Translations under genes and position numbers: made by a program | Notes under the pieces: generated by a model | What the model was told of the DNA's origin: nothing | Databases searched by the model: none | The model's input: only the letters and a program-made list of their open reading frames with translations | Part shown: positions 1 to 5,676 of the stretch, in pieces | Layout: every line of letters starts with the position of its first letter | Numbering within the stretch: position 1 is the stretch's first letter | NCBI GenBank assembly: GCA_022425185.1 | Contig: JAKMFY010000047.1 | Location: forward strand, 1-5,676 | DNA length: 5,676 nucleotides | DNA from: Candidatus Poseidoniaceae archaeon | GTDB lineage: Archaea > Thermoplasmatota > Poseidoniia > Poseidoniales > Poseidoniaceae | Reading direction: 5' to 3'

Positions 1-1071
1 CGTCGTGTCATTGCTTGCGGATCACTTGGACTGATGGATCGATTTGATTCATTTAGAGAAGCTCCATTGATGTTATCTGGGGACATGGCATCTCTGATTG
101 CAGATCCTTCGCGGTTCCCTTTCATCGACAAAGTTCTATCTGTTGATGAAGAGAACTCAATGATGACGCAAAGTACGCTTTCTGTTGCAGACCATCCGTT
201 CCTATCAGATCACGCCATCGATGGTGTACCTTACCATCCTGGTGTTATGGCATTGGAAATGTTTGCTGAGAATGCATTACTCCTTTGTCCACATACATGT
301 CTTGCTGGTTTCGAGGGCGTTAAGTTCGGCCTACCTGTTAAGGTAATGAAGAATTCAATGATTGTCCGAATTCTCACTGAAGTTGTTCGTTCAGAAGAAA
401 ATGTAACTTGGGTCTCGTGTAAACTTGTATCGGATTTAACCAATTCAGACGGCGTAGTCTTTGGTGAGCGTGAACATCATCAAGCAATAGTTCGCCTTGT
501 GACGAAATCGGAGGATTTGAGCGGATTTTTACAAACTGAAATCGCTGAACTCCCTTCGATTGGAATACCTCCTCAAGGACGACTTGAACATCATGCTTCA
601 TTCATTTATTTGAGATATTTCCATGGTCCTCGTTTCCAATCACACGGTGGTGTTTTGCGTGGAGTAGGGGATTCAAACCAGCCAGGAGTCGATGGGATTG
701 CATTGATGCGTCATCAACTTCCAGCAACGGATCAATTCGCGTTGGAGCGGGAAGGAGAAGATGTTCTTCTGGAAGCGTTACCGATGCTGATTGAAGCTGG
801 CTTCCAGAACGCCGGACTTGTAGCGATGGAATCAGAAGGATTCAGCAGTTTACCAGTTGGAATCGATTGGTCAACCATGCTGCGTGTTCCCGAGAAGGAT
901 GAAAAGTTGAGATTACGCTCTGTCCGTACGCACGTTGAAGATGCGGGGGTTACTGTTCATGATGTATTGATTATCGGTGATGATGATGCTCCTGTCGTTG
1001 CTTTGAAGGGGCTTCGATTGAAAGCAATGGCTCCCGTCCCTGAGGATCAGAAATTCACTCTCGACCGCTGA
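1..1071 (+). CDS. C-terminal part of a type I polyketide/PUFA-type synthase: dehydratase (DH) domain, 5' partial
   Basis: The reading frame is open from base 1, so the ATG at 34 is probably internal and the gene starts upstream. Counting from that Met, residues 25-155 form a first hotdog fold with the DH signature HxxxGxxxxP (H60, G64, P69), preceded by HPFLSDH. Residues 185-335 form a second hotdog with GPRFQ (198-202) and the block PMLIEAGFQ (250-258), where the second catalytic acid of DH domains lies. The known role of this family is to dehydrate a beta-hydroxyacyl thioester held on an acyl carrier protein. The residues just before Met (RRVIACGSLGL) resemble the end of a ketoreductase region, so a KS-AT-ACP-KR-DH order is inferred, not seen. 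The catalytic acid is Glu254 instead of the usual Asp. The gene ends with TGA, 10 nt before the phosphopantetheinyl transferase that would activate its carrier domains. The DH call is firm; the product is unknown. Confidence 0.85.
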   Translation, partial: RRVIACGSLGLMDRFDSFREAPLMLSGDMASLIADPSRFPFIDKVLSVDEENSMMTQSTLSVADHPFLSDHAIDGVPYHPGVMALEMFAENALLLCPHTCLAGFEGVKFGLPVKVMKNSMIVRILTEVVRSEENVTWVSCKLVSDLTNSDGVVFGEREHHQAIVRLVTKSEDLSGFLQTEIAELPSIGIPPQGRLEHHASFIYLRYFHGPRFQSHGGVLRGVGDSNQPGVDGIALMRHQLPATDQFALEREGEDVLLEALPMLIEAGFQNAGLVAMESEGFSSLPVGIDWSTMLRVPEKDEKLRLRSVRTHVEDAGVTVHDVLIIGDDDAPVVALKGLRLKAMAPVPEDQKFTLDR

Positions 1072-1081
1072 GGATGATGCT

Positions 1082-1843
1082 GTGGATGTCAAATTCGAGT
1101 TTATCGAACTGGAAGAAGATGCTCGCATGATGGTCGCAACCTGTCAAATTCGTCAAATTGATCCATCAACTCTCACATTGATTGATTGGGATGAAATTCG
1201 CACCTTCAAGACTGATAAACGAAGAGATGAGCATCTCAGTGCTCGGTGGTTGTTGGAGCAAGCATTAGCCGAATGGGGGCTAAATGATCTCTCAGCACTT
1301 ATGATTTCAAGGACAGAAGAAAGAGCACCTTATCTCAAGGTCATACATGGTATGTGGATTCAATATTCTCTGCCAAGTATTTCCATATCACATAGTGATG
1401 GGCTGGCATGTGTTGCTCTTATCGATGAAGGATGGACAATTGGACTTGATGCTGAACCATTGAATCGTCCTCCCAAACCAGCAGTATTCGATATGATGGC
1501 GAAAGGAAAAGAATTAGCACGATTAAATGAGGGTGAACTCGATCCACTATTGGCATGGACCGGTAAGGAAGCAATCCAGAAAGCGCTGCGAATGGGGATG
1601 CATTTCAATCCGAGAGAAATCGAAATTCCAATTGAAGGTATAGAATATAAAATCTCAATTGGAAATTCAAAAATTCAATTGAAAAATTTCACTCATGGGA
1701 CGCATAAAATCATGCTCGCTTATGGCAAAGATATGGCGCCAATACGATCTTCAGAAGAGGATCTTCTTCAAGCAACGAGAGATGCAATGAATTCTGGAGT
1801 ATCTTGGGGTGTAGGTTGTTCCACGACTCGCAATAATACCTGA
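1082..1843 (+). CDS. 4'-phosphopantetheinyl transferase, Sfp/AcpT superfamily
   Basis: This cytoplasmic enzyme of 253 residues, a usual length for the Sfp-like class, moves the phosphopantetheine arm of CoA onto a serine of apo-carrier proteins. Visible family motifs are the N-terminal RRDEHLSARWLL block (47-57), ISHSDG (102-107), IGLDAE (120-125) with Mg2+ ligands D123 and E125, and WTGKEAIQK (159-167) with E163, K162 and K167. All core catalytic positions are present. The GTG at 1082 was chosen because it follows the preceding stop by 10 nt and keeps the N-terminal half that the family needs; an ATG at 1127 (residue 16) is the alternative. The ATGs at 1074 and 1077 are in another frame that stops quickly. 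Residues after about 215 form a poorly conserved tail. Its place behind the synthase gene suggests that it is the dedicated activator, as PfaE is for PUFA synthases, and that the two are translated from one message. Confidence 0.93.
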   Translation: MDVKFEFIELEEDARMMVATCQIRQIDPSTLTLIDWDEIRTFKTDKRRDEHLSARWLLEQALAEWGLNDLSALMISRTEERAPYLKVIHGMWIQYSLPSISISHSDGLACVALIDEGWTIGLDAEPLNRPPKPAVFDMMAKGKELARLNEGELDPLLAWTGKEAIQKALRMGMHFNPREIEIPIEGIEYKISIGNSKIQLKNFTHGTHKIMLAYGKDMAPIRSSEEDLLQATRDAMNSGVSWGVGCSTTRNNT

Positions 1844-1844
1844 C

Positions 1845-2267
1845 TCACTTATTCCATACTCGACTTGATTCCCATTCGAGTCCGAGAAGGATGCCTATTT
1901 CTGTGAGAATAACATAATTGAACAACAAATACATGAGATAAGCAATACCGATAACAAGAATGGAAGTGTTGACCACCTTTCGTCTCTGTCGTTTTACATC
2001 ATCGAGTGTACAAATTCCACGATTTCTAAAAAACATTACAAGACCAATGATGACGAATAGACTCGCTAATCCTAGCATTGTGGGCCTAAACCACCAGTAG
2101 CTCCCAGTACCCCAATACAATGTATCTGAAAGTGCGGCTGCGCTGCTAACGCTTGCCAAGCCAAACATGACCAATATGACGCTTGGAAGACAACACATCG
2201 AAGCGATTATTGTCGATGTGGAAACCAACTTGATGAGAGACTTTGAGTCGCTCTCAGTCTCTTCCAT
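1845..2267 (-). CDS. Small three-helix membrane protein with MerT-like Cys-Cys motif
   Basis: This is a 140-residue integral membrane protein. Hydrophobic segments lie at about 17-46, 61-80 and 100-121. The first contains the pair C25-C26 followed by Pro (MCCLPSV), the second begins with RP (61-62), and a further cysteine, C86, sits in the basic loop after it. A Cys-Cys-Pro in the first helix, an Arg-Pro at the second, a cysteine in the following loop and three helices match the general plan of mercuric transport proteins of the MerT type. There is no merR, merP or merA in view, so a mercury role is not established; a related metal or thiol-redox membrane protein, or an unrelated small membrane protein, are alternatives. 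It starts 36 nt after the hydrolase stop and may be the last gene of that operon, or have its own promoter. Its stop lies one nucleotide from the stop of the convergent transferase gene. Confidence 0.8.
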   Translation of the reverse strand: MEETESDSKSLIKLVSTSTIIASMCCLPSVILVMFGLASVSSAAALSDTLYWGTGSYWWFRPTMLGLASLFVIIGLVMFFRNRGICTLDDVKRQRRKVVNTSILVIGIAYLMYLLFNYVILTEIGILLGLEWESSRVWNK

Positions 2268-2290
2268 GCTATACCACTTTGGTTCTTACC

Positions 2291-2296
2291 GTTAAA
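2291..2296 (-). promoter_or_regulatory. Possible archaeal TATA-like box for the small membrane protein gene
   Basis: On the minus strand the hexamer TTTAAC occupies positions -29 to -24 relative to the ATG at 2267, inside the 36-nt gap after the hydrolase gene. That is the distance expected for a TATA box of a leaderless archaeal transcript. The match to a TATA consensus is only partial, no purine-rich BRE is obvious, and the gene could simply be read through from upstream. Confidence 0.22.
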
Positions 2297-2303
2297 GAAT
2301 TGT

Positions 2304-4001
2304 TCAGAAACATGAAGCAAAAAGAGCACTTTCTGAGGGGTTTGAATAGATTTGGAGTGGTAATACTGGCGTTCCGTCAGACCATTTCCCCAAGTTGGAA
2401 AGTAAAGGAGTATTGACAAGATTAGCATAGGCGAAATCTGCAGTGTTTAGATCTCCTCGGCTATGGGCAACAACCCAATCTGCTTGTGCATCAATTCTAC
2501 GATACATCGCCCAATCAGCAAGAGTATCATGGACTTCATTTGCAGGAAGATAATGTGTTGCAACTAAGCGAGGGAATCCATATCGATCACTTGGTACGTA
2601 AATGAGTAATGTATGATTATCATCCACTGCATCGAACAGATCGATGTGGTGCGCACTTTCACATTTACTTACGGTCATATCATCTTCACTTACCACTAGA
2701 TGAACAAGTGTATTATCTGGTAAATTTGTGAAATTAGGCAACCATGCCTCCTGTACAGGTCTTGCTGCTGCCATTTCCGTGTCAACCACCAGCGTTTGAT
2801 TACCCCATTGCTTATTCTGTGCCATCTGCAATACTTGTAGAGAATACGCACCTCCTAAGCTGTGGCCACCTATCCACAAATGCTGTGGGAGAATTTTCAG
2901 GCCTCCTAATGTTTGATTGACAACCTCGTCCCTTGTTGTATCATCTATTCGTTCCTGAAGTAAATCCATAGCGGACTGAAGGGCATGCATTCTCGGTACA
3001 TGATGCGGCCAATTTGACATCCCATCTTCAATTTCGAGTGTAAACGTTTCAGCCTCATCAGGGCGGACATCGGTTGGATATTGAATATAGGCCACAGCCA
3101 TGCCTTTTCCCACTAAATGATCTATCCAATCTGTGTAGGAATCGACGGATGGGTTCTTGAAGGCATGGAGAAGAATCGCTAATGGTACCCCTTCGATACC
3201 AGGGTCAGTTGGGAGTTGAGGTAAATAGAGATAAATTGAGAAATCAATGTCTTCTTCTGTTGGTCCCTGAATGTCAGAAACAAGTTCTGGAATAGGATAG
3301 AGATATTGAAGGCGAACCGAATCAAATGGTCCAGCCTGTGCCCCATAGCCCATTGTTGGAGCATCCGGTGGAGAAGGCGCTATTCCAATCAGAGCAGGTA
3401 TTCCTGGCATGACAAGCCAAGCAGCAAAGAAGATTGTACACAAATGAAGGATTGTGTAGGTATTCTCGGTTTTGCTTTGTTCACGTTTTGGGAGATGAGG
3501 CGCTCCTCGAACAGCGATAGCCGAAGCCAAAAGAAGGACGCCATATATTGTTGGAAGTAGCAAAAACGCACCACGGATATATCGAATGTCCATGAGTAAG
3601 AAAATAATCCAAGATGCGAAAACAAATCCGATCAAACTCATGAGGCCAATGACTGCGAGTGGATGTATATCAGTACCTTTCTGTTTTCGAAGAGCAATCC
3701 ATATGCTTGCGGCAAGGGTAAGTGCAGACAATATCGCAATTGTGGTAATGTGTTGGCGTAGAAAGAAGGTCCAAGCGAGTGTTCGTATTGCCTGTGGCCA
3801 AATCGCATTTTGAATCGGTTCTCCAAGAAGAAGCAAATAAATGGATTCCGATAAGGAAATAACTGCACCGAGGAAAAGTGCAACTGGATGAAGGAATGGG
3901 GATTGCAAAACTCTCTGATAGAGGGTAAGCGTCTCTCCCACTTCATCCTCCATATCTACTGGAACGACTTTGGGTTCAAAAAACGTCGTTCTAGAAATCA
4001 A
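2304..4001 (-). CDS. Membrane-anchored alpha/beta hydrolase (esterase/lipase-like)
   Basis: This 565-residue protein has two parts. Residues 38-207 hold about five membrane helices (roughly 38-59, 86-104, 114-137, 144-163, 183-207). Residues 230-565 form an alpha/beta hydrolase domain with nucleophile elbow GHSLGG (379-384, Ser381), a candidate acid at D440/D441 in VVSEDDMTV, and a candidate catalytic His483 in ATHYLP. Where many relatives have HGxG at the oxyanion site it reads LLHAFKN (278-283). Late segments (LADWAMYRRIDAQADW, KWSDGTPV) fit the dienelactone hydrolase/chlorophyllase/PET-hydrolase-like group. Basic loops at 105-109 and 165-177 put the N-terminus inside and the catalytic domain outside. 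The start is TTG at 4001, whose TTGA overlaps the peptidase stop by 4 nt, an arrangement typical of coupled translation. ATG at 3953 (residue 17) is the alternative and loses no domain. The substrate cannot be told from sequence; an ester or amide is inferred. Confidence 0.87.
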   Translation of the reverse strand: MISRTTFFEPKVVPVDMEDEVGETLTLYQRVLQSPFLHPVALFLGAVISLSESIYLLLLGEPIQNAIWPQAIRTLAWTFFLRQHITTIAILSALTLAASIWIALRKQKGTDIHPLAVIGLMSLIGFVFASWIIFLLMDIRYIRGAFLLLPTIYGVLLLASAIAVRGAPHLPKREQSKTENTYTILHLCTIFFAAWLVMPGIPALIGIAPSPPDAPTMGYGAQAGPFDSVRLQYLYPIPELVSDIQGPTEEDIDFSIYLYLPQLPTDPGIEGVPLAILLHAFKNPSVDSYTDWIDHLVGKGMAVAYIQYPTDVRPDEAETFTLEIEDGMSNWPHHVPRMHALQSAMDLLQERIDDTTRDEVVNQTLGGLKILPQHLWIGGHSLGGAYSLQVLQMAQNKQWGNQTLVVDTEMAAARPVQEAWLPNFTNLPDNTLVHLVVSEDDMTVSKCESAHHIDLFDAVDDNHTLLIYVPSDRYGFPRLVATHYLPANEVHDTLADWAMYRRIDAQADWVVAHSRGDLNTADFAYANLVNTPLLSNLGKWSDGTPVLPLQIYSNPSESALFASCF

Positions 4002-5410
4002 GCATTGACGTTACGAACTTCAGGGGTTTGATCTGCAATCATAAACTCAAGCATAGCAGCCCACATCACGAATTCCATACTCTTCTTGAGTTCGTCTTCT
4101 CCACCAACGACTTCGATCATGTTGTCAAGTGTATCATCAGGTGAGTGATATGCGCTGTAATCCGAATCATATGCACCTAGGTGGAAGATTGTCTGTGCTC
4201 CAAGGTCTCTGAAAGTAACGTGGTCTGAACGTCCAAATGTGTCTTCATGGACATCCATGACAAGGTCTTCATGTTCGGGCCAATGTTGGTCACAACCAGC
4301 TCCATATGTACCTTCGATTCTCATGTCCATCGGTGCTCCGAGGATATCTCTGTGAACATGGTCTAGAATCGTGGTAATCTCAACATCTTGGACTTCTGGG
4401 TCAATATCCGGCCCAGACCATGCATGGTAAGGATACGGTTCGCCAGTTGGCTTTATTGCAGGATAGGAGATTCCCATCATATCCATGTTGATGTAGAAAC
4501 GTAGTTCCTTATCGTCAGGTAAGCAATAATCACAGTCGTTGTTAGCAAAGGAGCTTGATCCACGTAGACCTTCTTCTTCTGAAGACCAAAGAGCTAGGAA
4601 CGTATCGCATTGAACTTCGATTTCTACGAATGCTTTAGCGAAAAGCATCATACTAACAGTTCCTCCAGTGTTGTCGTATGCTCCTTCATAGGTGCCACCG
4701 CCAGGAGGGCCGCCCGGTGGCGCAATATCCATGTGTGCTCCCATGCCTTGAACACAAGAATCATCGCGACCTTCCTTCCACGCAATGACGTTCAGACTCT
4801 CAGGTTCGGTTGGATTTCCGTGGTCTGTTACACGAAGGATATGAGTTTCGTACCCAAGTCCTTCAAAATGACCTTGGAAGAAAGAAGCAGCACGTTCGAA
4901 TGCAGGATTTGGAGTCCCCATCCAGCGATTGATGTATCCTCCACATTCCGTTGAGTCAGTACAAACGCTTGTGATAAATTCCATTTTGTCAAGCCATTCT
5001 TCACCGTTCACGATTGGTGTTCCATTGGTAATCGGCATCTCCAATGCTTCACCAGTACCATCTGGATGTACGATAGTGAGCGTGGCCTCTTCGACGTAAG
5101 GCGTGAGAAGGAGCTTTCCATTGATTTGATCGCCGGTTACAGTTACGTATCCATTTGGAAGGATAGTGTCGTTAACGAAGAGCATCACTCCAGTAGGAAC
5201 AGAAAGAGAACGCCCATTTCCTTCGAGAATGAATTCATGCCATTCTCCAGTTCTAAGTGTTACATCTTCTGGAGACGTGAAATCGATTTGGAAAATAGAC
5301 GAAACAATTGGTTGTTCTTCTGCGCCTTCTTCACCAAAACATCCTGACAAAGAAGCAAGAAGCATGAGTAAGACAAGAAAGAGGCCCTTGGAGGCTTTCA
5401 GCGTCTGCAT
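3998..5410 (-). CDS. Exported lipoprotein, M28-family zinc aminopeptidase/peptidase
   Basis: From the chosen ATG at 5410 the protein has 470 residues. It opens with a lipoprotein signal: basic n-region, hydrophobic 10-20, and lipobox LSGC with Cys24 to be lipidated. An acidic linker and a beta-rich domain of unknown type follow (about 35-130), then an M28 peptidase domain (about 140-460). The dinuclear zinc site is complete: GAHMD (H226, with D228), AYDNTGG (D246), SSEEEG (general base E278, ligand E279), NMDMMG (D310) and YHSPDD (H422); SDH at 395-397 is also typical of the family. Seven further cysteines suggest disulfides, in keeping with a place outside the membrane. The frame stays open upstream to 5587, but that extension crosses a tRNA gene and would bury the signal peptide, so it was rejected; ATG 5437 is a second possible start. 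Known members cleave N-terminal residues from peptides; this one probably feeds on extracellular peptides. Its stop overlaps the hydrolase start. Confidence 0.92.
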   Translation of the reverse strand: MQTLKASKGLFLVLLMLLASLSGCFGEEGAEEQPIVSSIFQIDFTSPEDVTLRTGEWHEFILEGNGRSLSVPTGVMLFVNDTILPNGYVTVTGDQINGKLLLTPYVEEATLTIVHPDGTGEALEMPITNGTPIVNGEEWLDKMEFITSVCTDSTECGGYINRWMGTPNPAFERAASFFQGHFEGLGYETHILRVTDHGNPTEPESLNVIAWKEGRDDSCVQGMGAHMDIAPPGGPPGGGTYEGAYDNTGGTVSMMLFAKAFVEIEVQCDTFLALWSSEEEGLRGSSSFANNDCDYCLPDDKELRFYINMDMMGISYPAIKPTGEPYPYHAWSGPDIDPEVQDVEITTILDHVHRDILGAPMDMRIEGTYGAGCDQHWPEHEDLVMDVHEDTFGRSDHVTFRDLGAQTIFHLGAYDSDYSAYHSPDDTLDNMIEVVGGEDELKKSMEFVMWAAMLEFMIADQTPEVRNVNA

Positions 5411-5455
5411 GGTCAACGCTGTTTGCAATTCCCTCATAGGCTTTGTCAATTGAGG

Positions 5456-5527
5456 TGCGGATAGCGGGAGTCGAACCCACGACATAAGGTTGGAAACCTC
5501 AGATGATAACCACTTCACCATATCCGC
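5456..5527 (-). tRNA. tRNA-Gly (anticodon UCC)
   Basis: The minus strand folds into a full cloverleaf of 72 nt including the discriminator. The acceptor stem GCGGATA/TATCCGC pairs over 7 bp. The D-arm is GTGA/TCAT with loop AGTGGTTA carrying the GG pair. The anticodon stem TGAGG/CCTTA (one G-U) carries loop TTTCCAA with U33 and anticodon TCC, which reads GGA. The variable loop is 4 nt, and the T-arm is GTGGG/CCCGC with loop TTCGACT. The discriminator is A; the next bases are CCT, so CCA is not encoded and there is no intron. A73 and the TGGTGAAGTGGTTA D-region resemble archaeal and eukaryotic rather than bacterial tRNA-Gly. It lies 56 nt after the upstream gene and 45 nt before the peptidase start. 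Confidence 0.96.
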
Positions 5528-5583
5528 ACTGTGGTAATCCTTGCGAGCAATCTCTCCTCTTTGAGCGCATCGGTCAAATCGGT

Positions 5584-5676
5584 TCACTTCAGTTTAGGCG
5601 GAAGTGGAGTTGCATCATAACCTAATTCAATTCTTCTTTGTTGAACAACATCTTGGTCTGACATCATACGGTTGTA
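5584..5676 (-). CDS. C-terminal end of an unidentified gene, 5' partial
   Basis: The minus strand is open from the window edge for 30 codons and ends in TGA at 5584-5586. The peptide includes MMSDQDVVQQRRIELGYD and finishes with the proline- and lysine-rich tail TPLPPKLK. It is hydrophilic and charged, with no membrane segment or motif that I recognise. It looks like the tail of a soluble protein whose body lies outside the window. A very short gene starting at one of the two adjacent ATGs close to the edge cannot be excluded. It sits 56 nt upstream of the tRNA on the same strand. Confidence 0.5.
   Translation of the reverse strand, partial: YNRMMSDQDVVQQRRIELGYDATPLPPKLK

Noticed and set aside
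34..36. ATG at 34 as a true start of a free-standing dehydratase
   Set aside because: The frame is open to base 1 and the preceding residues look like the end of a ketoreductase region, so an internal Met in a larger protein is more likely.
1627..1663. Inverted repeat TCCAATTGA / TCAATTGGA in an AT-rich patch
   Set aside because: It lies within the transferase coding region, encodes plausible strand residues, has a 19-nt loop and no known regulatory form; probably chance in AT-rich codons.
1859..1880. CTCGA / TCGAG hairpin just past the transferase stop as a terminator
   Set aside because: Only 5 bp with a 12-nt loop, no T-run after it, and it is inside the opposing coding sequence.
3306..3560. 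84-codon plus-strand open frame
   Set aside because: Lies wholly inside the hydrolase gene on the other strand, has unnatural composition and no family features; a shadow frame, like the other short opposite-strand frames in the window.
4610..4954. 114-codon plus-strand open frame
   Set aside because: Lies opposite the catalytic core of the M28 peptidase, whose motifs are unambiguous; no recognisable domain of its own.
5411..5587. 59-residue N-terminal extension of the M28 peptidase frame starting at the ATG 5587
   Set aside because: It runs straight through the tRNA-Gly gene and would place the lipoprotein signal peptide internally; the in-frame ATG at 5410 gives a canonical signal peptide.

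Overview
The window most likely comes from an uncultured archaeon, plausibly a marine Euryarchaeota lineage of the Poseidoniales (Marine Group II) kind. The best evidence is a tRNA-Gly(UCC) on the minus strand. Its D-arm resembles archaeal and eukaryotic tRNA-Gly, its discriminator base is A (bacterial tRNA-Gly normally has U), and it has no encoded CCA. Dense packing with overlapping genes, GTG and TTG starts and few Shine-Dalgarno sites fits this. The phylum-level placement is inference.

Left half, plus strand (1-1843): the 3' end of a large gene whose start lies outside the window, followed 10 nt later by a small gene. The visible part of the large gene is a double-hotdog polyketide/polyunsaturated-fatty-acid-type dehydratase (DH) domain. 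A few residues ahead of it look like the end of a ketoreductase region, so the whole gene is probably a modular megasynthase. The small gene is an Sfp/AcpT-type 4'-phosphopantetheinyl transferase, the enzyme that activates the carrier-protein domains of such synthases. Together they form the end of a self-contained lipid or polyketide biosynthesis operon, which would be unusual for an archaeon.

Right half, minus strand (read from 5676 down to 1845): the C-terminal end of an unidentified gene, tRNA-Gly(UCC), an exported lipoprotein M28-family zinc peptidase, a membrane-anchored alpha/beta hydrolase whose TTG start overlaps the peptidase stop codon, and a small three-helix membrane protein with a MerT-like Cys-Cys pair. 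Peptidase and hydrolase are both predicted to act outside the cytoplasmic membrane, which suggests a cell-surface degradation unit for peptides and esters or amides. The two halves converge with a single nucleotide between their stop codons at 1843/1845.

No insertion sequence, CRISPR array, integrase or long repeat is visible. No stretch over 300 bases lacks a gene.
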